From contig JAAAUF010000746.1 of NCBI GenBank assembly GCA_015499985.1, positions 1 to 18,821 on the forward strand: a DNA stretch of 18,821 nucleotides. The letters run 5' to 3'. Source of the DNA: Haplosporangium gracile (taxonomy: Eukaryota; Mortierellomycota; Mortierellomycetes; Mortierellales; Mortierellaceae). Made by a program: the position numbers and the translations under genes. Below the pieces are notes generated by a model. It was not told where the DNA came from, ran no database searches, and saw only the letters and a list, made by a program, of their open reading frames with translations. Shown one piece after another: positions 1 to 8,698 of this stretch. Each line of letters begins with the position of its first letter. Positions within the stretch are counted from its first letter, which is position 1.

Positions 1-159
1 CATTTGACCGTTCAGATTAACCGACGTTTGACCAAAAATTGACTTGACCTTTTGATGGATTAACTGACACGGCCAACCAGCCAATTAATTTTTGACCAAA
101 AAAATATCGGTTAAAAACCCTGGTGCAAAGGCATGAAAGCTTAAATGGAAGGATGAACG

Positions 160-345
160 AATGGTTCAAGGATGATGTGAAAAGACTGATTGAATGAGGG
201 TGGGAGAGAGGGTGAAAGAATAAAGAAAGGATGTGTCAAGAAGGTAAAAGTATGTGCGATATGGAAAGGCGTATGTGAGTGGGAAAGTGTGTGGGGGTGA
301 AGAGGGGAGAGGGATCAAGAACAGTGAAAGAGAAGAGACCATTGC
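160..345. other. Purine-rich tract (+ strand)
   Basis: The plus strand is strongly A/G-rich with many GAGAG, GGGTGA and GAAAG runs. Read on the minus strand it is a pyrimidine-rich tract of the kind found in fungal promoters and 5' leaders. No gene leaving leftwards is visible inside the window, so promoter function is only a possibility. Confidence 0.35.
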
Positions 346-400
346 AAGTCTTGTTGGCATTCTGCGCGATTTTTTTCACGCGCTCCAATTGGCCTGCGGG

Positions 401-488
401 AGGTAGAATACCGCTCGGTACGAGGTATGATACCTCTTGACAGCAGGTATGATACCTTGTGTTTGGAGGTACAAAACCTTCAATTGCG
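401..488. repeat. Four tandem 22-bp repeats with palindromic core
   Basis: The tetranucleotide GGTA recurs at 402, 424, 446 and 468, exactly 22 bp apart. Each unit begins with a short inverted repeat: AGGTAGAATACC, AGGTATGATACCT (twice) and AGGTACAAAACCT. The second unit extends to a 15-nt palindrome with one central base (422-436). The remaining 9-10 bp of each unit are not conserved, so it is the core and its spacing that are kept, about two helical turns apart. This resembles phased binding sites for a dimeric protein. A decayed minisatellite is the main alternative. Confidence 0.7.
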
Positions 489-539
489 ATTAAAAATTGT
501 ACCTTGTGACGGTTTACAGCACTTGCTTGCGCGCTTTCT

Positions 540-800
540 TTTGCCACCACAGCAACCTCAGCCTCACTCCCACGCCTGTTTCATCGCTACATCTCTACCC
601 CCACCCTCTTTTCGTCACCCGCCACGCTCATCGTCGCCCTTCTCTTTCCCTTTCTTATCATTCCCTTCCCCTTTCTTGCTCCTTACTCTTTCCATCACCA
701 CTCTTTCTCTTTGTTTATTGCTTTATCCTTTCCTTACTTTCACACATACGCAAACCTCTACGCGCTCTCTCTTCTCTTCTCTTCTCTTCTCTTCGTCTAC
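540..800. other. Pyrimidine-rich tract
   Basis: The plus strand is a long C/T-rich stretch ending in repeated TCTTC units (about 770-793), followed by a GTAAGA splice-donor-like sequence at about 804. It looks like a CT-rich fungal promoter or leader, but no downstream exon can be identified. Open frames across it are low-complexity Ser/Leu/Pro strings and are not believed to be coding. Confidence 0.35.
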
Positions 801-810
801 CTGGTAAGAG

Positions 811-1450
811 ACACAACCCTAAACATGCATCAGGGGGAAATCACAAGCACACACTCATGCGAATGACACATCTCTCACGCGCATTTGGTCAACCCTCTGG
901 AGAAAGCTGTGAGGGAACCACTCCGCTTGTGAATGTCGAGCCACGCTCCTTGGGTCGAACATAGTCATCATGACTCTGTTCCTCCCATAGCCATGGATTT
1001 CTCGCTAATGACAAGGAAAGCCATAGGCGAAAGACCTTGGTTCTCGATAGTTGCCTCGTGCTTCATTCGAGTTAAATTGTCAACCACCCTCTAATCGCGT
1101 GTGCCTTGTGTAAAGTTGAGAACTGGACATGGCTCCCTAACGCCGTTGGTCGCACCTTTGAAGAGGTTTGTGAAAGGAGATTATAGTTCCGGAACCAATT
1201 ATTGACCGTCGCTACAATTGTTGTCGATCCCTGCTCTTTGGAGAGGATGCAATACGATTAGTTTGTGTATTGCTGTTCTTTTTCCATAGCCATGACTCTC
1301 TCGCCTTTTTTGACCAGAGAGAGCTTTGGTAGTAGACCTGGGTGCTAATATATTTACTGTCAGCTTAAATCGCCAAACTTTCATTTAGTCAAAACTGCCC
1401 CTTACCTCATCGCTGGCTCAGAACTGAATGCATACATTATGGTTTTTTAT
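811..1450. other. Intergenic, no recognised gene
   Basis: No convincing coding frame on either strand. Two segments, about 971-1040 and 1267-1345, look like weakly diverged direct copies: both contain CCATAGCCATG followed by TCTCGC, and both end in an AGACCT-GG-like string. Nothing else is seen. Confidence 0.4.
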
Positions 1451-1498
1451 TAATATTGCTCTTACACGCTCCACCTTTGTCCCAACCTGATCAACACT

Positions 1499-2604
1499 GA
1501 CCAAGAAAACGGGACTCAAGGCAACAGACGATCACTCCGACATCCTTTGAAGAGACCTGAACAAGAAAACCAACCGATCCCTGCCAGGTAACGCTGATCC
1601 TATTAAGCCCTGTTCTTGAGTATTTCCAAATCTCAAACACATGCAGTGGTCCCTTCGATTATTCATGTTCGGTTATATTCAACAATAGAAGAGTTTCGGC
1701 CATGAATGAGCTCCAAAAAAAATACCTGCGCATCACACGTGATGGTGACATCAGTCTCTCCATGTGGGTGCATCTTGCTGAGCAGACAGATCCTGGCAAT
1801 ATCGACAAGCTCTGGACATCCTGTGGCTCGCCTTTCCTGCGTACGCTTGGCGAAAAGGGTAATCGAGCCCACAGAAGGCTCTGCGCTCTAGGGATTGATG
1901 AGCGAATGACTATTGGGCGAAAATCAAAGAAATGGTGAGTCTTATTGCCAGGATTGAGGTTGCTGGACATTTGTGGGTTCCAAGGGTTTGACGACTTTGG
2001 AGCCTGCTCAACGGATGCCCTTCTGGAGCATGCTTCGACACTCGAGGTGGTCCAGTTGGATATGATGCCCAGCATGAGCAGCAAGACGATTCAACAGTTT
2101 CTTTGCTCTGCTGCCCACCTCAAGGAGTTCAGCATTATCGGAGACGAGCGAGACCCTGACAACGAGGATTTGTTCCTGAACGCCCATGATGTTGTCTCGT
2201 CGCACTGGGTCTGTACTGAGCTGAAGGTGTTTGGCTGTCAGATTGGAGGAATTTCTCCTTGAGGAGATCGCTGGCCGGCCAGCAAGCGACTTTGTCAAGG
2301 AATGGACACGTCAGGGGAGCTTGGATTTGCAGCGAGGGGTATATTCACAGCTTTCCCGGTTAACAAAGTTGAGGGAGTTGATTTTGGGGGTGAGGTTCAA
2401 GTCGGGTTGGGGGTACAACGAGATTAAAAGGGAGCACCACCGGCAACATGGCTGTTTGGCAATGACTGTCGAGAGTGGACTGGATTTGCTGAAGGATCTG
2501 AAGGAACTTGAGAGGATGATATGGATGTGTTTATTTTCCGTGACAAGGAGAAGGCATGGGTCGAAAAGAACTGGCCCAAAGTGAAGGGCAACTTGCGGGC
2601 CTGA
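1499..2604 (+). pseudogene. F-box/LRR family copy 1, F-box-less and frameshifted
   Basis: The region 1942-2604 encodes the LRR-like and C-terminal part of the family repeated later in the window: DALLEHASTLEVV, IQQFLCSAAHLKEFS, HWVCTELKVFGCQIG, RLTKLRELILG and LAMTVESGLDLLKDLKELE. It is broken three times: an in-frame TGA at 1936-1938; a frame change near 2258-2262 that also removes the residues matching PRPDIT; and a second frame change near 2515, after which the true C-terminus (EKAWVEKNWPKVKGN) reads on to TGA at 2602-2604. No F-box is present. The 1702-1935 part is open but not recognised. A possible upstream exon (about 1499-1587) joins 1689 in frame across a 101-nt GT-AG intron (1588-1688), but it has no ATG. 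The family assignment is firm; the 5' structure is uncertain. Confidence 0.75.
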
Positions 2605-2632
2605 GGGGCAAGGTCGTTTGGCATTCAAAAAA

Positions 2633-2638
2633 AATAAA
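2633..2638 (+). terminator. AATAAA polyadenylation signal of copy 1
   Basis: A consensus AATAAA lies about 30 nt after the ancestral stop codon of copy 1, at the usual position, suggesting that the 3' end of this pseudogene is otherwise preserved. Confidence 0.5.
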
Positions 2639-2639
2639 A

Positions 2640-3750
2640 TTATTATTTGCCATCGCGGCTTTGTTTAGTTTCTTTCTGTCAGTGATTGCATGCGGGTGAC
2701 ATTTTTTTTATTTTTATTTTTTACACCCTGCCTGCCCAAACCAACACGGGGACGCATGATAACAACATCCTCGATGACTTAGAAGAAAAAAGAGCGCCAC
2801 CAATTAGCAGAAGCCTTTTTCGTCTCAGATGGTGGTCGATGCGATCCGTCAGTTCAGTTTGATCACCGTGGCTCTCCTTCCTACCTCGCTCACCCTTCAA
2901 AAGCAACCTCCTTTCTTTTTCTCTAAACCAACAATCATTCGCTCCCGCAAACCATAATAAAAAATGATTGACTGTTTGATATTTAGGATGATGTGTGAAT
3001 ATACGACGAAAAAGAGAGAAAAAGAAAGCAAGCGACGGCAGCTACTTGTTGCACAACCCATGTTCATGTCCCAACCATAATTCTTTTGTTATTTCTTCCT
3101 TTCTTTCTTCCAAGTTCGAAGGGGGCAAGAATATTCTTGCTAGTTGTATCCTCGAGAGAACATGCAATGCTTATAGGGTGTCCTTGTCTTCATTGTTATG
3201 CTGTTCTCTTCCATTCCCTTCTTTCGCTCTATCAGTTGAAAGGGTATCGCACTTGTCTTTTGGACTTTTGTATTACGTGCCTCTTTCCCATCGACTCTCT
3301 TTGTACCTGAGACTGGAGACAGTTCTCTTTTTCATCAGTATTTTAGGCAACTGCGCCCAATGCAATAGACATTGAAAGAAAGAACTAGTGCGGCGTTTGC
3401 ATACAACTGTTATTTTATGTTCCCATGCAGCCTTGGGTGCCCGCTCTTACTCTTACTTACAGCCTGCATGATGCGCCAACCTGTTCCACAGTCTTTGAGT
3501 TGTGCAGTCAAATACTAACAAGAATATTGATTTCGAAAATAGTTACCATAAATCGAGACGTCTTTGAGAACCCATATCTCAATTCGCCACAGTGGTAAAA
3601 GAAATGTTCCGCGAAGTATTCTTAAGTATATGCACATAGCGCCCCAACATTAAGTTTCATCATCATTCCCACGCGAATAACAAAACACATCTCTTTTTTT
3701 CTTCCGTACTTGGGTTTTGCTTGATCGATTGGCATTTACTGTCATCGTTT
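2640..3750. other. Intergenic, no recognised gene
   Basis: AT-rich DNA with poly-T and poly-A runs. Open frames are short and have no recognisable motif. CT-rich stretches around 2870-2930 and 3090-3300 look like non-coding fungal spacer. Confidence 0.45.
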
Positions 3751-3867
3751 GTGCGCCAATAAATAAGGAGGGCCTGCGCAGAATCCAATCCATCACCCCC
3801 TCTTTTTTTTTCTGTTTTCTGCACTTTCGAAAAATTGTTGTGAAAGTCCGCCGTCTTTGAAGAACGC

Positions 3868-3875
3868 ATAAAAAG
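3868..3875 (+). promoter_or_regulatory. TATA-like element before S41 pseudogene
   Basis: ATAAAAAG lies 76 bp before the ATG at 3944, followed by a CT-rich stretch and a CACAACAACAC leader. This is a typical fungal core-promoter layout and suggests that the ancestral start of the downstream peptidase gene has been located correctly. Confidence 0.4.
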
Positions 3876-3943
3876 AGGCGCCATCTCCACTCCTTTTTTG
3901 AGCATCTTCTTTCCTCTTCGTCACAACAACACACATTTCTACT

Positions 3944-6112
3944 ATGGCCGTCAGGAGCCTCGTAATCTCCCTCATGGTAGCGGCCTGTGAGATGTGGCTC
4001 TTTTCGACCCATCATCACCGACTGGCGCCAGTAATGGCTGCTCAGACCTCGCATCCAGACACGGAGTCAATATCACTTACACCGACGTAACCAATTGCTT
4101 TGACTCGATCCCCTTCAACGTGGAAGCTGTCAGGATTACACTTGAGTCTGTTACCACCCTTTTCAGGGACTACTACATCTCTCGTGACGTGGCCATGACA
4201 CTCTTCTTGACCAAACCTCTCCAGGGCGGCCCGCTCGACATTGTTGTAAAGCTCAAGAAGATTGGTCGCACTCGCTACACAAGCGACCGAAAGTTCCACA
4301 CCGACGTCCACGAAGCGATCGAGCCCTCTCATGATGGTTATGCCATGTACTTTCGTGCGTTTCAAAACTTTAGCAGTGAGATGTGAGGGAGCTTGCAGTT
4401 TTTATATGTCAAAATTTCAACATTTTTTTCGTGTCTCTCTTTATGTATAGCATACTGCTACATGGCATACTACTATGATCAACCGTTCAGTCTCTATGCG
4501 CCTGTCATCGATGGCAAACAGATAACAAACGGTGATTTTAGTCTTCAGCTCGCGTACCAACATCATCGCTGTAAACCATATCTGACACTGTTTTATCTGT
4601 TTAATAGGCCTCGAAATATACTAAGACAAAAACAAACAAGGCTATGAAGACTGCGCCATCACCAATATCGACGGGGAGAACGCTATGGCCAGATTAAGAA
4701 GCGAGCAGACCTTCTCTTCAACTCCAAGAATCCCAGTGTCCGCCTGAATGAGACTCTAGCATCGATAACATACCAACCAGGGGTGGGTGCGCTTATTGTC
4801 TCTCCTGGTCAGTTTGCCAGTTGAGAGTTCTTGCTCAACAGCCCTTTTATTTGCTACGAGCTCAAGTGTGCCAACTCGGAGAGGTTGGTCTTTGTGGAAG
4901 ACAAGTGGGCTATTACGCCTCACTTCCCATAGGAGTTTACCGATACAGCATCGTACACCAAGAACGTCGGTCTTTCCCAGCCTGCGCCACCCTGCTCTTG
5001 GCTGCGAACGCCGCCTCTTTACGTAGGCGCGACCTGACCTCATTCGAGCGACACAAAAAGGCCTCTGCTCTCAAAAAGCGAATTACTATCGCGGAACGCT
5101 AGGCTCAGGCTGATACTTCGCATGCCACATCTCCTCCTACTTTACCTGTCGACCCTGAAGCCATCAAGCTCGGTACTGGAAACTGTACCGTCTTTCACCA
5201 GCTCAGAGATCGTCCCGTCCTCGGTATCCTCACCTTATTCGTCACCATACTCGACTTTACCGAGATCGATTTTATGTACCAATCCCTCGAGACCCTGTAA
5301 CAGAGAGGCGTCACCGATATCATCATCAACGTGATTGGAACAATGGTGGCTACGCCAACGTCGCACCAGATTTCGTCCAGCTGTTCTTCCCCACCAAGGG
5401 ACCACTCGACAAGGTCATCCGTGTGAACTTCCGATCTACTCCAGCAATTCAACAACTCAACACCACAGTCTACAACTTAACCGATGGTGGGAGGAGGCAA
5501 AAAGGCAACATGCTCAGTTTTCATGGAGGCGTCTTCTACGACAGCTTGCGGTTTTTCGACCTTACCAACAACCGCACCTACACCGACAACTCGCTCTTTA
5601 CCGACACCGTGATCCAAACTCGCATTGAACGACAGGCGGTTTACACCAAGCTCACAGCCTACAAACCTGCCACTTAGCCTGTTCGCCCCAACCTTGCAAA
5701 GTACCCCTGGACCAACAATCCCGACCACCTTCGCATCCTTACCGACGGCACGTGTCCCTCTGGTTGCGGTCATGTAATCTACCTCACCGCTAGCCAATAC
5801 GGCGTTGGAGGCGCGCATGGAGAACCGCTGTACAAGTACCAGTACATGACTGCTGCAGGAACACAACTAAGAATGTTCAACGGGTTATTTGCCTTTGCCA
5901 ACATGACCTGCCCTATCAAAGATCTGCCGTACCAGGGGATTCTGTCGGCGACTGTTGGTGAGATTGTTGCGCCCGGGAGCACGGTACCGCTGGAGTTTGA
6001 TTCTGTCAAATACCCGACTAATTTCAAGCTGGACTTTGATCCTGTCGATGCTCGATTTCGAAAGGCGTTATGGACGCAGGGCGCGGAGGCTGCATGGAAG
6101 CAGAGAGAGTAG
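3944..6112 (+). pseudogene. S41-family (tail-specific protease-like) peptidase pseudogene
   Basis: Fragments in shifting frames follow the order of a secreted fungal S41/CPAF-like peptidase: a signal-peptide-like start (MAVRSLVISLMVAA); CSDLASRHG; FSLYAPVIDGKQ (4478-4521); LVFVEDKWAITPHFP; a GNCTVFHQL segment; a GNNGGYANV glycine-rich loop (about 5337-5360); and ILTDGTCPSGCGH (about 5735-5773), which holds the likely nucleophile Ser. Intron 1 is probably 4355-4450 (96 nt, frame kept), and a second intron ends at 4607. Lesions are frame changes near 3985-3993, 4640, 4705, 5020 and 5338 (one base lost inside the glycine loop), and in-frame stops at 4822, 4930, 5100, 5298 and 5675. The last frame runs intact from 5678 to TAG at 6110-6112. 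Such proteins are secreted or vacuolar serine peptidases, some linked to metabolite clusters; this copy cannot make an active enzyme. Family identification is from motifs only. Confidence 0.75.
4355..4450 (+). other. Intron 1 of S41 pseudogene
   Basis: The donor is GTGCGT and the acceptor is TATAG preceded by a T-rich tract. Removing the 96 nt joins phase 1 of the upstream frame to a downstream exon that continues YCYMAYYYDQPF in the same frame. A second intron ends with AATAG at 4607; its donor is unclear, possibly the GTGATT at about 4532. Confidence 0.55.
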
Positions 6113-6436
6113 TAGAACTGTATGAAAAAATATATTTATTTTTATGGAGTGTGATCCCTGAAGTATAATTTAAAAATTAAGGGAAAGTTGGAGGCACTGG
6201 TGTTGTGGCGCTGTATTGGGGCAGGCTTTTTTTTTATTAACGCCAACCTGACTAATCCAAGCCATTAAAAAAAAAAAAAGGGAAGGAGGGGTGTCAAACA
6301 GACTCCCTGGGAGCCCGAATGCCTATAGTTGCACAAACTGGGTCGCATGAATGCCTTGGAGTGGGCAGCACCGAGCCAGACCCCGCATCCCCTACGCGAC
6401 CTGTCGGGTCCGATAGGTCCTCTTTTAGTCGAGATC
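6113..6436. other. Intergenic 3' of S41 pseudogene
   Basis: An AT-rich 3' region (GAAAAAATATATTTATTTTTA just after the stop) is followed by a poly-T run near 6227, a poly-A run near 6268 and a GC-richer segment from about 6300. No gene is seen. Confidence 0.4.
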
Positions 6437-6804
6437 TCAGGCCAATGATTTTATGCGACAGTTTCCTTTGTTTTCCATCAGGTGCAGCACGGTCCTACCG
6501 TAAAAATGCTGCACAACCTTCTCATCCGCCTCACTCAGATCTTCTTTTGACAAACTGACTCGTCGCCTTGCAGGGTCAAATCCTGTCGGTTTCCCTCCCT
6601 TGCTCACACCTGCTTTCATCTCTCGTGCTGTGATCCCTTGGTTCCTCTCCTACTTGACCGTTGCCTTGTAAGGTACATGTACTGTAAGGGTATTGGTACT
6701 ATGTTGTTGCTGTAAATTGTAAAGTCACATGCATCGATTTGGCTGTTTTCGTTTCTTACTTTTCTCGCCCGTTCACGATCAACTTCCCAACCATCAGGAG
6801 CCAT
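6437..6804 (-). CDS. Unrecognised two-exon coding sequence (minus strand)
   Basis: On the minus strand an ATG at 6804 opens MAPDGWEVDRERARK and meets a strong donor, GTAAGA, at 6759. Removing a 110-nt intron (6650-6759, acceptor AAGTAG) continues in phase 0 with ERNQGITAREMKAG and then KPTGFDPARRRVSL, SKEDLSEADEKVVQHFYG, ending at 6437: 85 residues. The composition is rich in charged residues and the frame is uninterrupted, both coding-like. The frame stays open upstream of the ATG (DVVYFVADPYFI) to a stop at 6865-6867, where it runs head-on into the F-box scrap on the other strand, so the 5' end may have been cut. The C-terminal 20 residues could be intron read-through, since GTAGGA follows the codon for QHFY. 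The family is not recognised; a piece of a larger gene or of a transposon protein is possible. Confidence 0.45.
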
Positions 6805-6828
6805 AATGAAATAAGGATCAGCAACAAA

Positions 6829-6990
6829 ATAGACGACATCCTTCGGTGACCTACCGTTGAACGTTCAAAGGATGATTGTGCCATTTCTCTCTTGTTACGA
6901 CCTGGCCGTCTTTGTCCGCATCCGTCAAGCCTGAAGGACAATATTCAACACCTCTCTCTCTAGAGACGCGTCGAAGAGCCAGCTCACAAA
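6829..6990 (+). pseudogene. F-box relic of the F-box/LRR family
   Basis: One frame reads SFGDLPLNVQRMIVPFLS, then CYDLAVFVRIRQA, a TGA where the family has Trp, and RTIFNTSLSRDAS. This aligns along its length with the F-box of copy 5 (ITDLPLEIHDMIAALLTYND and LALCTRVSQAWNTIYNPIVW). The start codon position reads ATA instead of ATG. Similarity stops at about 6990, and only about 50 bp further on (7043) begins the nested repeat zone. The remaining gene body is absent. It is an old scrap from the same tandem family, in the same orientation. Confidence 0.7.
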
Positions 6991-7105
6991 TCATCAAGCC
7001 GAACACCTCTCATTTTCAATTTACATCGAAGCGGTTTCAGAAGCCGCATAAACGGAATTGAAAACTCGCATAAACAGAAAAAAAAAAATACGTCCCGAGG
7101 AAAGA

Positions 7106-7717
7106 AAAACCCTCGTTGCGACGGGATTTTCAGTTCCGCCGATATAGACACCAGACCACATTTCCTTGACTATGCTAGGCCTGCAGGGCACACACTCACA
7201 CCTTCAACGTACACAGTGCAGAGACACACCAACATGCATATAGACACACACTTCCAACATAGACACAGCGACACATATACAAGCACACCTTCAACACAAC
7301 ATACACACACACGCCCAACATATACATAGAGACCTCATGTTTGCAGGTGGAAGGAGGGGGTAAAATAAAACGAGCAATATTCGAGTGGGAATCACAGTGT
7401 GAAGGCAAATATGTGAGTGTATGTGTGTGTGAGAGAGAGAAAGGGAGTGGATATGTGTGTGTATCCGACAGCCAATGTGTATGTTAGAGGAATATGTCTC
7501 TGTGTGTATTCGTGTCTCTATGTATATGTTGGCCGTGTGTGTGTATGTTGTGTTGAAGGTGTCTATGTTGGAAGTGTGTGTCTATATGCATGTTGGTGTG
7601 TCTCTGCACTGTGTACGTTGAAGGTGTGAGTGTGTGCCCTGCAGGCCTAGCATAGTCAAGGAAATGTGGTCTGGTGTCTATATCGGCGGAACTGAATATC
7701 CCGTCGCAACGGGTTTT
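7106..7717. mobile_element. Large foldback (inverted-repeat) element
   Basis: The left arm (7106-7333) and right arm (7514-7717) are near-identical inverted copies separated by a 180-bp loop. They differ by a 22-nt block present only on the left (about 7264-7285), a 2-nt indel at the outer edge and very few substitutions. Both arms start with a near-palindrome (CCCGTYGCRACGGG) and contain CAGTTCCGCCGATATAGACA, then CA/TG-rich sequence; the loop is TG- and GA-rich. No coding capacity is seen. It could be a foldback transposon, a pair of head-to-head MITEs, or a local inverted duplication. Confidence 0.75.
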
Positions 7718-7923
7718 TTTTGGGTCTACACCTTTAAGCGTAATGGCCATAAGCGTAATGAAATTTGTGATTGTCTTATTAAACGTAATGTAAATAATTT
7801 CAAGCCACATCCGTCGTTAAGCGTAATGCTAAGCGTAATTGCAACACACCCACTCGTTCTTCCCTCATATTCTCTGCACACATTCTCCTGCACTTATCAC
7901 CATCTACACCTTTGACTTTGGCG

Positions 7924-8698
7924 ATGGGAGAACCAAAGGTACTATTACATGCTATTGGCCATTTCCTAAGTAGTATCTTGAAAGAGACAGGAGAGCTTCA
8001 AAAAGTCTTGGTTTCAATTATGGCAGAAGGAAACTGTAAGGTACAAAGCAGTTCAGTGAGCGAGATGAGAAAACAACGGTTTGATTCAATCGCGAAACAC
8101 TGACACTCGCGTTATTGTCCAGACAGCTCTCTTGCATTCAATTTGTTGTGCTTGTGGTCACAAGTGCACTACTTCTGGCAGCATGGACTCTCCTTTCGTG
8201 AGCGAGTGTTATACCGTAGCAGATACGGTAAATATCCACGTTTACTGATATCTGACGTATTGGCGTTCAAGCAACCTTACTTTTGTTAGGTGGCCTAACC
8301 TTGCTTCACTATTGGCTCGCAGGATACGCCTGTAATCAAGACTTTAACGTCTGAGCCCAAGCCCAAGCCCAAGCAACTGCACATCAAGAAGACGTATCCA
8401 TACGGATTCTCAGTGCATGCTGTTACGAAATCTGGTCTTGAACCGATTTGCCGAGGATGTAATTTCGCTATCGATCATGGAGAGGATCGCCCGGTATGGA
8501 AGACCGTGTCCAACAAGCAAAGAAACTACAGCAATATTCTGTCTATTTATGATCGGGATTCATGCATCCTCAATGTGTTGGGTCGTTCGGACAAGAACTT
8601 TAAACTTGCTAAAAAAAGCAGTGCAGAAGTTTAATGAGAGCGAGGCTTTGAAGACAGTTCCAGAGGAGTTTAATGATATAGAGATTTTGTCTGCTTGA
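7924..8698 (+). pseudogene. Spliced cargo gene of TIR element (two +1 A shifts)
   Basis: ATG at 7924 opens MGEPKVLLHAIGHFLSSIL and continues to SVSEMR. One extra A in the run 8070-8073 shifts the frame, which otherwise continues NNGLIQSRNTDTRVIVQ, SICCACGHKC and MDSPFVSECYTVADT. A canonical 95-nt intron follows (8228-8322: donor GTAAAT, branch CTAAC at 8295, acceptor CGCAG). Exon 2 reads DTPVIKTLTSEPKPKPKQ, HAVTKSGLEPICRGCNFAI and LGRSDKNFKLAKK. A seventh A at 8611-8617 again shifts the frame; without it AVQKFNESEALKTVPEE reads to TGA at 8696-8698, whereas as written it stops at 8634. The conceptual length is about 225 aa. CCACGHKC and CRGC suggest metal binding, and the CRGC region faintly recalls a PARP-type zinc finger, but the family is not recognised. 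Its place between both TIRs makes it cargo or an accessory gene. If the extra As are sequencing errors, it is intact. Confidence 0.55.
8228..8322 (+). other. Intron of the TIR-element gene
   Basis: A 95-nt intron with donor GTAAATAT, a CTAAC branch-site-like motif 23 nt before the end of the intron, and acceptor TCGCAG. It separates two exons in phase 0. The intact splice signals argue that the surrounding frame was once an expressed gene rather than chance. Confidence 0.65.

Noticed and set aside
236..550. 104-residue minus-strand frame across the 22-bp repeats
   Set aside because: Part of it looks protein-like, but 22 bp is not a multiple of three, so the repeats would be read in different frames, and its second half is a purine-tract translation.
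497..964. 155-residue plus-strand frame rich in Ser, Leu and Pro
   Set aside because: It is the translation of a C/T-rich low-complexity tract; an overlapping frame gives a similar composition and there is no domain or splice support.
1935..1951. GTGAGT...CCAG as a tiny intron removing the stop in copy 1
   Set aside because: It would be 17 nt long, far below any plausible spliceosomal intron.
3650..4054. Cys/Arg/Lys-rich minus-strand frame
   Set aside because: It is antisense to the promoter, leader and first codons of the S41 pseudogene, which explains the region better.
7196..7629. Two Val/Cys/Tyr-rich frames, minus 7196-7408 and plus 7417-7629
   Set aside because: They end in the same residues because they lie in the two arms of the foldback; they are translations of GT-rich repeat.
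7735..7840. TAAGCGTAATG copies as a CRISPR-like array
   Set aside because: The repeats are only 11 bp, irregularly spaced and mirrored in inverted orientation at the other end of the element; a transposon end explains them.
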